A stretch of 64,000 nt of DNA from JADJOM01 sp963817435 (GTDB lineage Bacteria > Gemmatimonadota > Gemmatimonadetes > Gemmatimonadales > GWC2-71-9), in NCBI GenBank assembly GCA_963817435.1, contig CAWFNY010000001.1, positions 558,001-622,000 of the forward strand, read 5' to 3'. The stretch's first letter is position 1; each line of letters starts with the position of its first letter. A program made the translations under genes and the position numbers. The notes under the pieces are model-generated. The model was not told where the DNA came from, searched no databases, and saw only the letters and a list, made by a program, of their open reading frames with translations. This document shows, piece by piece, positions 26,014 to 35,103 of this stretch.

Positions 26014-27321
26014 TGGGCTATCCGCATCCGAGCCACGCCAGGGAAACGCCGGTCCTCTCCAAGTACTTCGGCGACGCGGGCGCCCGCACCTTCGACGGCT
26101 GGGTCAAGCGCGGGGGGTATGAGGGGCTGAAGAAGGCCCTCGGCATGACCCGCGAGCAGATCGTCGAGGAGGTGAAGGCTTCCGGCCTTCGCGGCCGCGG
26201 CGGCGCGGGGTTCCCGACCGGGATGAAGTGGTCGTTCATGGCCAAGGAGGTCGTGAAGCCGCACTACCTCGTCTGCAACGCCGACGAGTCGGAGCCCGGC
26301 ACCTTCAAGGACCGCGAGATCATCCGCTGGACGCCGCATCAGCTCCTCGAGGGCTGCGCCATCGCCGCGCACGCGATCGGCGCCGAGCGGATCTACGTCT
26401 ATATCCGCGGGGAATTCACCGACGGAACACAAGATCCTCACCGCGGCCGTCGAGGACGCCTACAAGAACGGCGCGCTCGGCGCGAACGTGTTCGGCAGCG
26501 GGCGGCGGATCGACGTCGTCGTTCATCGCGGGGCGGGGGCCTACATCTGCGGTGAAGAGACCGCGATGATGAACTCGATCGAGGGCAAGCGCGGCAATCC
26601 GCGGATCAAGCCCCCGTTCCCGGCCGTCGCCGGATTGTGGGCCTGTCCCACCACGATCAACAACGTCGAGACCCTGTCGGCCGTCCCGCACATCCTGATG
26701 CGCGGCTCGGCCTGGTACAAGGGCCTCTGCCTCAGCAGCCCGAAGAGCACCGGCACCAAGCTGATCTCGGTCTGCGGCCACGTGCAGAAGCCCGGCAACT
26801 ACGAGATCACGATGGGCACGCCGATGAAGGAGCTCATCTACGACATGTGCGGCGGGATGCGGCCCGGCCGGACCCTCAAGGCGGTCATCCCCGGCGGGTC
26901 GTCGGTGCCGATCATGACGGCGGCGGAGATCGAGGACTGCCCCATGGACTACGAGGGCATCGTGGCCAAGGGCTCGATGCTCGGCTCGGGCGGCATGATC
27001 GTGATGGACGACTCCACCGACATGGTCTACCAGGTGATGCGGCTGGCGCGGTTCTACGCCCACGAGTCCTGCGCCCAGTGCACCCAGTGTCGCGAGGGCA
27101 CGGCCTGGACCACCAAGATCCTGGAGCGGATTCTCGCCGGGAAGGGCAAGCCCCAGGACATCGAACTGCTGCTCGATCTTGCGGACAACATGACGGGCAA
27201 GACCATCTGCGTGCTCAGCGACTCCTGCGCCGCTCCCGTGGTCAGCGCCATCAGGAAGTTCCGCGGCGAATTTGATGCCTATCTCAGCCGGATGAAGCAG
27301 CCGGCGACGGTGAGCGTGTGA
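26013..27321 (+). CDS. nuoF: NADH-quinone oxidoreductase subunit F, interrupted by an apparent one-base frameshift
   Basis: Binds FMN and NADH and holds cluster N3 at the entry of complex I. ATG 26013 opens a frame with the FMN/NADH loop RGRGGAGFPTGMKWSF and NADESEPGTFKDREI, up to YIRGEFTDGT near 26428. The rest, from KILTAAVEDAYKNG onward, reads in the +1 frame to TGA 27321 and includes HRGAGAYICGEETAMMNSIE and the N3 ligands ESCAQCTQCREG with the fourth Cys in KTICVLSD. Removing one base within GACGGAACAC (26421-26430) restores a normal protein of about 435 residues. No slippery site or stop at the junction suggests programmed shifting, so I treat this as a probable sequence error. Confidence 0.88.
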
Positions 27322-28878
27322 CGGATCTCGTCTCAGTCACGATCGACGGCATGACGGTGCAGGTCCCCAAGGGGACCAGCATCATCGAGGCGGCCAAGCA
27401 GGCCGGCGTGCTCGTGCCGCACTACTGCTATCACCCCTCGCTCCCCTCGCCGGCCGTCTGCCGGATGTGTCTCGTCGAGGTGGAGAAGGCCCCCAAGCTG
27501 ATGCCGGCCTGCGTCACGACCGTGGCCGATGGCCAGGTGGTGCACACCGACAGCGAGCAGGCCCGCAAGGCGCGCACCGGGGTGCTCGAGTTCCTGCTGA
27601 TCAATCACCCGCTCGACTGCCCCATCTGCGACCAGGCGGGAGAGTGCGAGCTGCAGGACTACACCTTCCAGGAAGGCCGCGACGGCACCCGCTACGGCGA
27701 TTACGCCAAGCGCTACAATCCGGTCGAGGACTTCGGGCCGGACGTGCTGTACGTGACGCAACCGGTGCATCCTGTGCACCCGATGCGTCCGCTTCATGGA
27801 CGATGTCGCGGGACAGCCGGTCCTCAACGTGTCGGAGCGCGGCGATCGCGCCCACATCGGCATCGACGAGGGGCAGCTTCTCGACCATCCGTGGGCCGGC
27901 AACGTCGTCGACCTCTGCCCCGTCGGCTCGCTCATCTCGAAGGACTTCCTGCACAAGGCTCGCGCCTGGGACCTCGACAAGACGGGCAGCATCTGCACCG
28001 GCTGTTCGCAGGGCTGCAACGTGATGATCGACACCCGCGACAACACCGTCGTGCGCCTCCGCCCCCGGCCCAATCTCGACGTGAATCGCCACTTCATCTG
28101 CGATCATGGCCGGATGAACTATCGCTGGATGAACCGCGGCGACCGGATCGAGGCCCCGCTGCTGCGGGAAGGCAATCGTCACGTCGCGACCGACTGGGCC
28201 CCCGCGCTGGTCCGGCTCGGCGAGCTGGCCGGGAAGGGCGGCAAGGCGGTGGTGCTCGCGTCCGGGAACGCCTCGCTCGAGGCGCTGGGGATGGTCAAGG
28301 CGCTGCTCAAGAGCGCCAGCGTCACCCTCGCCGTGCAGGTGCCGATGGCGGACTCGGAGGAGCCGCTGGGAGGCGTGCCGAACCTGGCGCTTCGCCGGGA
28401 GCGGGCGGCCAACGGGGACGGTGCCCGGCTGCTCGGCTACTCGACCGACTGGCAGGCCGCCGTGAAGGCCGCGTCGGCGGCGGATCTCGTGGTGCTGCTC
28501 GACGTGACCCTGACCGACGCCGAGGCGGCGCTGGTCGGAGGCGCGATCGCAGTCGTGGTGCTCGGCACGCTGCTCGCCCAGGAGCTGCCGGCGGCACAGC
28601 TCATCCTTCCCGTGACGACGGTCGCGGAAGAGCATGGGACCTTCGTGAACCGGGATTTGAGGGTTCAGCGGTATCAGCAGGCGCGTACGGCGCCGGGCAT
28701 GGCGCGGCCGGCGTGGTGGATCGCGTCGGAGGCCGGCCGGCTCGAGCCCAGCACCGCGGCCGAGGCCTTCGCCATGGTGGCGAACATGACGCCGGCGCTG
28801 GCGGGCCTCACCTACGGCGATCTCGGCATGACCGGTCGCGTCGCGCGGGCCTCCGTGGCTTCGCCGCAGGGGGCCTGA
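27318..28878 (+). CDS. nuoG: NADH-quinone oxidoreductase subunit G, interrupted by an apparent one-base frameshift
   Basis: Largest peripheral subunit of complex I, holding several iron-sulfur clusters. GTG 27318 overlaps the nuoF stop. The first frame has the [2Fe-2S] region (HYCYHPSLPSPAVCRMC) and the HxxxC-type cluster LDCPICDQAGECELQDY. At about 27759 the frame shifts by +1 inside what should read TNRCILCTRCVRF, the next cluster motif. The downstream frame continues with DVAGQPVLNVSERGDRAHIG, DLCPVGSL and SICTGCSQGCNVMIDTRDN to TGA 28878. Dropping the C at 27759 rejoins them. The repaired length, about 520 residues, is shorter than E. coli NuoG because most of the molybdopterin-enzyme-like C-terminal region is reduced. 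Confidence 0.87.
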
Positions 28879-28881
28879 GCC

Positions 28882-30141
28882 ATGACGCCAGAACTCAAGG
28901 GCATGCTGCTGCTCACGGTCATCAAGCTGCTCGTGGTCTTCACCGCGACGGTGGTGGGCGTCGCCCTGCTCACCCTGATGGAGCGCAAGGTCTCCGCCTG
29001 GATGCAGTATCGCCTCGGCCCGAACCGGGTCGGGTTTGGCGGCCTGCTGCAGCCGGCCGCGGACGGTGTCAAGAACATCCTCAAGGAAGAAACCTTCCCG
29101 GGGCAGGCCAACCGGGTGCTGTTCATGCTCGCGCCGATGATGTCCTTCATCCCGGCGATGATCCTCGGCTCGGTGATCCAGTGGGCCGCGCCGCTGCCGG
29201 TGAAGTTCGACTTCACGCTGCCGCTCCTCGGCCAGTTCCGCTATGACGGACTGATGACGATGTCCGTCATCGACATCCCGATCGGCATCCTGTTCGTGCT
29301 CGCAATCAGCTCGACCGGGGTCTACGGCATCGCGCTGGCCGGGTGGAGCTCGAACAACAAGTATTCGCTCCTCGGCGGTCTCCGGGCGAGCGCCCAGATG
29401 ATCTCCTACGAAGTCGCGATGGGGCTGTCGCTGATCCCGGTGATCCTGCTGACGGGCAGCGTGTCGTTCTCCGGCATCATTCGCGCCCAGCAGGAGCATG
29501 GCTGGTTCATCTTCCCGCTCTTCCTCGGCTTCTTCATCTTCCTGGTATCGGGCTTCGCCGAGACCAACCGGCTGCCGTTCGACATGCCGGAGGCGGAGTC
29601 GGAGCTGATCGCCGGCTATCACACCGAGTATTCCGCGATGAAGTTCTCGATGTTCTTCATCGCCGAGTACGCGAACATGGTGACCGTATCGGCGATGGTC
29701 ACCACGCTCTTCCTCGGCGGCTGGGGCATCCCGTTCGTCTCGGTGGATCCGGCGCATCCGGGGCTGCTCGGCAGCCTGCATCCGGGGGTACTGGCGACGG
29801 TGCTGACGGGATGCGTGATGTTCCTCAAGGTCTTCTTCTGGCTCTTCTTCTTCATGTGGATCCGCTGGACGCTCCCGCGCTTCCGCTACGACCAGCTCAT
29901 GGCGCTCGGCTGGAAGGTCCTGATGCCGATCGGCCTCGCCTACATCATGTTGATCGCGCTGGCCATCTATCTCATCGACAATGTGTTCGGCGTGACCACG
30001 CCGCTGGTGAAGATGGTCGTGCTGTTCCTGATCAACGTGGTGCTGGGCTACATCGTGTTCCGCGTGTTCGATCGTGGCCTGCTCATCACCGGCTCGCGCG
30101 GCAGGAACGCCGCCGCGGGCGGGCTCGAGCGGACGGCCTGA
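28882..30141 (+). CDS. nuoH: NADH-quinone oxidoreductase subunit H
   Basis: Membrane subunit forming the quinone entry channel. The 419-residue protein has about nine hydrophobic segments. Conserved loops are TLMERKVSAWMQYRLGPNRV with GLLQPAADGVK, and the quinone-site loop GFAETNRLPFDMPEAESEL followed by GYHTEYSAMKF. The C-terminal part is longer than in E. coli NuoH (325 residues), with two extra hydrophobic segments. ATG 28882 is three bases after nuoG. Confidence 0.95.
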   Translation: MTPELKGMLLLTVIKLLVVFTATVVGVALLTLMERKVSAWMQYRLGPNRVGFGGLLQPAADGVKNILKEETFPGQANRVLFMLAPMMSFIPAMILGSVIQWAAPLPVKFDFTLPLLGQFRYDGLMTMSVIDIPIGILFVLAISSTGVYGIALAGWSSNNKYSLLGGLRASAQMISYEVAMGLSLIPVILLTGSVSFSGIIRAQQEHGWFIFPLFLGFFIFLVSGFAETNRLPFDMPEAESELIAGYHTEYSAMKFSMFFIAEYANMVTVSAMVTTLFLGGWGIPFVSVDPAHPGLLGSLHPGVLATVLTGCVMFLKVFFWLFFFMWIRWTLPRFRYDQLMALGWKVLMPIGLAYIMLIALAIYLIDNVFGVTTPLVKMVVLFLINVVLGYIVFRVFDRGLLITGSRGRNAAAGGLERTA

Positions 30142-30148
30142 GGAGACT

Positions 30149-30670
30149 ATGGCAATTGGCGTGAAGGTCATGAAGCGGCCGGTCAAGGACGTGAGCTACG
30201 TCCGGGCGACCCTCAAGGGGATGGCGATCACCTTCAAGAAGATGCTGGAGCCGAAGGTGACCATGGAATACCCCGAGGAGAAGAGCGCGCCCGAGATGGA
30301 GCGTGGCGCGTGGACCATCTCCCCCCGGTGGCGCGGCACCCATCGCATGCTCACCGACGAGCAGGGCCGCTCCAAGTGCGTCGCCTGCGGACTCTGCCCG
30401 CAGATCTGCCCCGCCAACTGCATCAAGCTGGTGCCGGGCGAGGACGAGGAAGGCAATCGCTACCCGCTGATCTACGAGATCGACGAGTTCCGCTGCGTCT
30501 TCTGCGGGTACTGCCAGGAAGTCTGCCCCGAGGAAGCCATCCACGTCGGCGTGCACTACGAGAACGCGGAATACAGCCGGGACCGTTTCGTCTACGATCT
30601 CGAGCGGCTGTCGTCGCAGACCCATCCGGTCTCGACGCTCTGGGATCCCACCGACCCGAAAGGCGAATGA
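30149..30670 (+). CDS. nuoI: NADH-quinone oxidoreductase subunit I
   Basis: Ferredoxin-like subunit with clusters N6a and N6b, relaying electrons to NuoB. The 173-residue product starts at ATG 30149 after an AGGAGA site. Its two [4Fe-4S] motifs are CVACGLCPQICP and CVFCGYCQEVCP, with EAIHVG following. The earlier in-frame region overlaps nuoH and is not used. It overlaps nuoJ by ATGA. Confidence 0.95.
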   Translation: MAIGVKVMKRPVKDVSYVRATLKGMAITFKKMLEPKVTMEYPEEKSAPEMERGAWTISPRWRGTHRMLTDEQGRSKCVACGLCPQICPANCIKLVPGEDEEGNRYPLIYEIDEFRCVFCGYCQEVCPEEAIHVGVHYENAEYSRDRFVYDLERLSSQTHPVSTLWDPTDPKGE

Positions 30671-31242
30671 TGACCGAACAGGTCTTCTGGTTCTTCGCCA
30701 TCGTTGCGACCCTCTCCGCCCTGCTGGTGGTGGTGATGCGGAGCCCGATCGCATCGGCGTTCTGGCTCATCTCCACGATGCTCTGCCTCGCCGCGATCTT
30801 CTTCATGCTGCATGCCCCGTTCATCGGCGCGATCCAGATCCTGGTCTATGCCGGCGCGGTGATGGTCCTGTTCCTCTTCGTGATCATGCTCCTGAATCTG
30901 GGGCATGACCAGGGCGAGTCCCGCCGGGCGCCGCTCTGGTTCGTGGCCGTGGTGCTGGTCGGCGTGCTCGGCAGCCAGCTCATGCCCCTCGGCGGCTACA
31001 GCCGGGAGCGGATGGCCTTCGAGTACAGCCGTTCCGCGTCCCTCGCGGAACCCGCGGTGATGTTCGACTCGACCATGTACGTCGCCGGCGTGGATCCGGT
31101 GCGCGCCACCGAGGCCCGGGGCGTCCCGGGGGACATCGCGAAGCCGCTGTTCGAGCAGTACCTGGTGCCCTTCGAACTGACCTCCTTCCTGCTGCTCACG
31201 GCCATCGTCGGCGCCGTGGTGCTCGCCAAGCGGAGGATCTGA
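30667..31242 (+). CDS. nuoJ: NADH-quinone oxidoreductase subunit J
   Basis: Membrane-arm subunit needed for the link between quinone reduction and proton pumping. The 191-residue product has five membrane segments; ALLVVVMRSPIASAFWLI and the conserved FIGAIQILVYAGAVMVLFLF (with the pi-bulge Tyr) identify it. A soluble loop of about 60 residues (31000-31140) separates the fourth and fifth segments. Two tandem ATGs at 30667 and 30670 are possible starts. Its stop shares one base with the nuoK ATG. Confidence 0.94.
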   Translation: MMTEQVFWFFAIVATLSALLVVVMRSPIASAFWLISTMLCLAAIFFMLHAPFIGAIQILVYAGAVMVLFLFVIMLLNLGHDQGESRRAPLWFVAVVLVGVLGSQLMPLGGYSRERMAFEYSRSASLAEPAVMFDSTMYVAGVDPVRATEARGVPGDIAKPLFEQYLVPFELTSFLLLTAIVGAVVLAKRRI

Positions 31243-31541
31243 TGTCTCTCGTCGGACCCTCACTTTTCCTCTCGGCCGTCCTGTTCTCGATCGGGGTCGC
31301 CGGCGTCCTGATCCGGCGGAACGCGATCGTGATCTTCATGTGCGTCGAGCTGATGCTCAACGCGGTGAACCTCACCTTCGTGGCGCTCTCGGAGGCCTAC
31401 GGACTCTCCGGGCAGATCTTCGTCTTCTTCGTCATGACGGTGGCGGCCGCGGAGGCCGCGGTCGGTCTCGCGATCATCCTGGCGATCTTCCGCCACCACA
31501 AGTCGGTGGACCTCAAGAACATCAACCTGCTCAGGGGCTGA
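31242..31541 (+). CDS. nuoK: NADH-quinone oxidoreductase subunit K
   Basis: Small membrane-arm subunit of complex I. The 99-residue product is the usual length and has three membrane helices. The conserved Glu pair for proton transfer is in MCVELMLNAVNL and in MTVAAAEAAVGLAI. The start and stop codons each share a base with nuoJ and nuoL, so translation of J-K-L is coupled. Confidence 0.95.
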   Translation: MSLVGPSLFLSAVLFSIGVAGVLIRRNAIVIFMCVELMLNAVNLTFVALSEAYGLSGQIFVFFVMTVAAAEAAVGLAIILAIFRHHKSVDLKNINLLRG

Positions 31542-33544
31542 TGCACCTCACGATCGCCCTCATCCTCGGTCTGCCGCTGCTCGGCTTCCTGCTGAACGGC
31601 GCGCTTGCCCTCCGGCACCCCGGCGCCAAGACCGCCGTGTCGCTCATCGGGCCGGGCGTGCTGCTCGCGAGCTTTGGGCTGGCGCTCAAGCTCTTCTTCG
31701 AACTGAGCGCGCTCTGGCAGGGCTCGCCGGAGGCCGCCCAGGTCGTGACCCTGTGGAGCTGGCTCCCCGTCGGGTCGCTGCAGATCGACTTCGCCTTCCA
31801 GCTCGACCAGCTCTCCATGGTCATGCTGCTCGTGGTCACCGGCGTGGGGAGCCTGATCCACCTGTTCAGCGTCGGGTACATGAAGTCGGATGAGGGGTAC
31901 GCCCGCTACTTCGCGTACCTCAACCTCTTCATCGCCTTCATGCTCGTGCTGGTGCTCGGCGCCAGCTTCCCGATGATGTTCATCGGGTGGGAAGGGGTGG
32001 GACTCTGTTCCTACCTGCTGATCGGGTTCTGGTTCACGGAGAAGGCCAATGCCGACGCCGGCAAGAAGGCGTTCATCGTCAACCGCATCGGCGATTTCGG
32101 ATTCCTGGTGGCGATGTTCCTGATCTGGCAGGCCTTCGGGTCGCTCAACTATCAGGACGTCTTCGGCCACGCGACGGCCGTGCTTCCGGCCGGCGGCGCG
32201 GTGGTCACCGCGATCACGCTCTTCCTCTTTCTCGGCTGCACCGGCAAGTCCGCCCAGATTCCGCTGTACACCTGGCTTCCGGACGCGATGGCTGGTCCGA
32301 CCCCGGTCTCCGCACTGATCCACGCGGCGACGATGGTGACCGCCGGCGTGTACCTCGTGGCGCGCTCCAACGTGCTGTTCGCGCTGGCCCCGACGAGCCA
32401 GACCGTGGTCGCCGGCGTGGGCGCCCTGACCGCGCTCTTCGCGGCGACGATCGGACTCCGCCAGTACGATATCAAGAAGGTGCTGGCCTACTCCACCGTC
32501 TCCCAGCTTGGCTACATGTTCCTCGGCGTGGGCACCGGGGCCATCACCGCCGGCGTCTTTCACCTGGTGACGCATGCGTTCTTCAAGGCGCTGCTCTTCC
32601 TCGGGTCCGGCAGCGTGATCCACGCGATGCACCACGCCTATCACGCCACCCACAGCCACGACGATGCGCAGGACATGCGGAACATGGGCGGACTCCGGAA
32701 GTACATGCCCGTGACCGCCTTCCTGATGATCGTGGCGACGCTGGCCATCGCCGGGATCCCGCCGTTCTCCGGCTTCTTCTCCAAGGACGAGATCCTCGCC
32801 TTCGCCTTCGGGCGCGGCGAGCACGAGCCGATCTTCCGCCTTTACTGGGCGATGGGTCTCACCGCAGCGCTGCTGACCGCCTTCTACATGGCGCGGCTGA
32901 TCGCGATGACCTTCTTCGGTGAGAATCGCACCGGAGCCAGGGAACGCGAGCACCTGCACGAGGCGCCCTGGATCATGACCGGGCCGCTGCTGGTGCTCGG
33001 CATCCTCAGCATCGCGGGCGGCTGGCTCAACCTCCCCGAATTCGCGCATGGCCTCGGCGCCACCGAGCGGCTTCACCACTGGCTCGAGCCCATCACCTCG
33101 ATGGGGGCCAGGGTCTCGGAGGGGCTCGGCACCCGAGCGGTCCTGCCCGAGGGCGGGGCAGAGTCGGCGCTGATCGGGCTGGCGATCGCGATCGCGGCGC
33201 TCGGACTCTTCCTCGGGATGACGGTGACGCTCAAGGCGAAGACGGTGCCGGCACATGATGCGCCGCCGGAGCAGGGCTTCTGGAAGGTGCTCTACAACAA
33301 GTACTACGTGGACGAACTCTACAATCGCTACATCGTGCAGCCGCTGGTCGGTTTCTCGCGGGTCGTCCTCTGGAAGAGCGTCGATCAGGGCGTGATCGAC
33401 GGGGGCGGGGTCAACGGTGCGGCGGTTGTCTCCCGGGCCCTCGGGTGGATCGGGAGCCGGATGCAGAGCGGACAGGTCGGCGTCTACATGGTGCTCTTCG
33501 TGGTCGGGGCGGTCTACGTGCTCGGAATGGTAGCCTGGCGATGA
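31541..33544 (+). CDS. nuoL: NADH-quinone oxidoreductase subunit L
   Basis: Largest antiporter-like proton-pumping subunit at the end of the membrane arm. The 667-residue product from ATG 31541 has about 16 membrane segments and the long C-terminal lateral helix region. Landmarks are FIGWEGVGLCSYLLIGFW with its key Glu, TGKSAQIPLYTWLPDAMAGP, STVSQLGYMFLG and TAFYMARLIAMTFFGE. The N-terminal extension of the open frame lies within nuoK and is not used. Confidence 0.95.
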   Translation: MHLTIALILGLPLLGFLLNGALALRHPGAKTAVSLIGPGVLLASFGLALKLFFELSALWQGSPEAAQVVTLWSWLPVGSLQIDFAFQLDQLSMVMLLVVTGVGSLIHLFSVGYMKSDEGYARYFAYLNLFIAFMLVLVLGASFPMMFIGWEGVGLCSYLLIGFWFTEKANADAGKKAFIVNRIGDFGFLVAMFLIWQAFGSLNYQDVFGHATAVLPAGGAVVTAITLFLFLGCTGKSAQIPLYTWLPDAMAGPTPVSALIHAATMVTAGVYLVARSNVLFALAPTSQTVVAGVGALTALFAATIGLRQYDIKKVLAYSTVSQLGYMFLGVGTGAITAGVFHLVTHAFFKALLFLGSGSVIHAMHHAYHATHSHDDAQDMRNMGGLRKYMPVTAFLMIVATLAIAGIPPFSGFFSKDEILAFAFGRGEHEPIFRLYWAMGLTAALLTAFYMARLIAMTFFGENRTGAREREHLHEAPWIMTGPLLVLGILSIAGGWLNLPEFAHGLGATERLHHWLEPITSMGARVSEGLGTRAVLPEGGAESALIGLAIAIAALGLFLGMTVTLKAKTVPAHDAPPEQGFWKVLYNKYYVDELYNRYIVQPLVGFSRVVLWKSVDQGVIDGGGVNGAAVVSRALGWIGSRMQSGQVGVYMVLFVVGAVYVLGMVAWR

Positions 33545-35103
33545 GTGATTTCCTGGCGTCTATCGGCTACGGGCAGTGGATTCTCAACACCCTCGTCCTG
33601 CTGCCGCTGATCGGAGTCCTCCCCATCGCACTGCTGCCGGCCGCCCGGGCGAAGCAGGTCGCGCTCGCGGTCACCTGCCTGGAGCTGATCCTGTCGCTCG
33701 GGCTGTGGTGGGCGTTCGACCCGACCACGTCGGCGATGCAGTTCGGCGTCACCGCGCCGTGGCTCGGGGCGTGGGGGATCAGCTACACCCTCGGTCTCGA
33801 CGGCCTCTCGCTCTTCATGGTGCTGCTCACCACGGTCATCATGCCGCTGGCGGTGCTGAGCAGCTTCAAGTACATCGGGCAGCGGGAGAAGCTCTACTAC
33901 GGCCTGCTGCTGGCGCTGCTGACGGGCATGCTCGGCGTGTTCCTCGCCCTCGACATGTTCCTCTTCTATGTGATGTGGGAGGTGATGCTGATCCCGATGT
34001 ACTTCATCATCGGGATCTGGGGCGGGAAGAACCGGCTCTACGCCGCCATCAAGTTCTTCATCTACACCATGGCCGGCTCGCTGCTCATGCTGGTCGCCAT
34101 CATCGTGATGATGTTCCAGGTCTGGAAGCACACCGGCACGCCGAGCTTCGCGTACGACCAGTTCCTGTCGGTGGCGCCCCTGCTGGGCGGGCTCGCCCCC
34201 TGGCTGTTCCTCGCGTTCGCGATCGCCTTCGCCATCAAGGTGCCGATCTTCCCGTTCCATACCTGGCTTCCCGACGCCCACGTCGAGGCGCCGACCGCGG
34301 GCAGCGTGATCCTGGCGAGCATTCTCCTCAAGATGGGCACCTACGGCTTCCTCCGGTTCGCGGTGCCGTTCTTCCCGGAAGTGGCGCTGTCGCCGATGGT
34401 CACGTCGATCGTGGTCACGCTGGCGATCATCGGGATCGTCTATGGGGCCCTGGTCGCGATGGTGCAGCCTGACATCAAGAAGCTGGTGGCCTATTCCTCC
34501 GTGAGCCACCTCGGCTTCGTGATGCTCGGCATCTGGGCCGCGACGCTGCAGAGCGTCCAGGGCGCCCTGATGATCATGATCGGTCACGGGCTCTCGACCG
34601 GCGCGCTGTTCCTCCTGATCGGCATGCTCTACGAACGGCGCCACACGCGCGAGATCGCGGATTTCGGCGGGCTCGCCCGGGTGATTCCGGTGTTCTCCCT
34701 GATTCTCGTGGTGACCGCGCTGGCCTCGATCGGGCTCCCCGGGCTCAACGGCTTCATCGGCGAATTCCTGGTGCTGGTCGGCAGCTTCGGCCGGTACCCG
34801 TGGGCGACTGGCATCGCCGCGACCGGCGTGATCTTCGCCGCCGCGTACATGCTGTGGGCATTGCAGCGGATCATCTTCAACAAGCTCGACAAGCCCGAGA
34901 ACGAGCACCTCACAGACCTCACGCCGCGCGAGCTCCTGGTGGTGCTGCCGCTCGTGGCCGGCATGATCTGGCTCGGACTCTATCCCAGGCCGGTCCTCGA
35001 TCGCATGGATTCCGCCGCGAAGAACTATCTGCATCTCGTCCAGCCCGGTCTCGAACGGGGCCCCGCGAGCACGACCGCTCCGGCCCCGGAGGCACGCCCG
35101 TGA
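33541..35103 (+). CDS. nuoM: NADH-quinone oxidoreductase subunit M
   Basis: Second antiporter-like proton pump. The 520-residue product starts at ATG 33541, overlapping the nuoL stop by four bases. Motifs include FYVMWEVMLIPMYFIIGIWG with the key Glu, FPFHTWLPDAHVEAPTAGSV, SSVSHLGFVMLGI and GLPGLNGFIGEF. The final Glu-Arg-Gly-Pro-Ala-rich stretch is a short soluble tail. It overlaps nuoN by GTGA. Confidence 0.95.
   Translation: MSDFLASIGYGQWILNTLVLLPLIGVLPIALLPAARAKQVALAVTCLELILSLGLWWAFDPTTSAMQFGVTAPWLGAWGISYTLGLDGLSLFMVLLTTVIMPLAVLSSFKYIGQREKLYYGLLLALLTGMLGVFLALDMFLFYVMWEVMLIPMYFIIGIWGGKNRLYAAIKFFIYTMAGSLLMLVAIIVMMFQVWKHTGTPSFAYDQFLSVAPLLGGLAPWLFLAFAIAFAIKVPIFPFHTWLPDAHVEAPTAGSVILASILLKMGTYGFLRFAVPFFPEVALSPMVTSIVVTLAIIGIVYGALVAMVQPDIKKLVAYSSVSHLGFVMLGIWAATLQSVQGALMIMIGHGLSTGALFLLIGMLYERRHTREIADFGGLARVIPVFSLILVVTALASIGLPGLNGFIGEFLVLVGSFGRYPWATGIAATGVIFAAAYMLWALQRIIFNKLDKPENEHLTDLTPRELLVVLPLVAGMIWLGLYPRPVLDRMDSAAKNYLHLVQPGLERGPASTTAPAPEARP

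Noticed and set aside
26416..27775. Programmed frameshifting in nuoF and nuoG
   Set aside because: No slippery sequence, stop codon or Shine-Dalgarno-like element lies at the switch points, and a simple one-base error explains both.
27601..30186. Very long minus-strand open frame opposite nuoG, nuoH and nuoI
   Set aside because: It is antisense to conserved genes, is rich in Arg, His and Gln, and has no family motif; GC-rich codons of the true genes keep the opposite strand free of stops.
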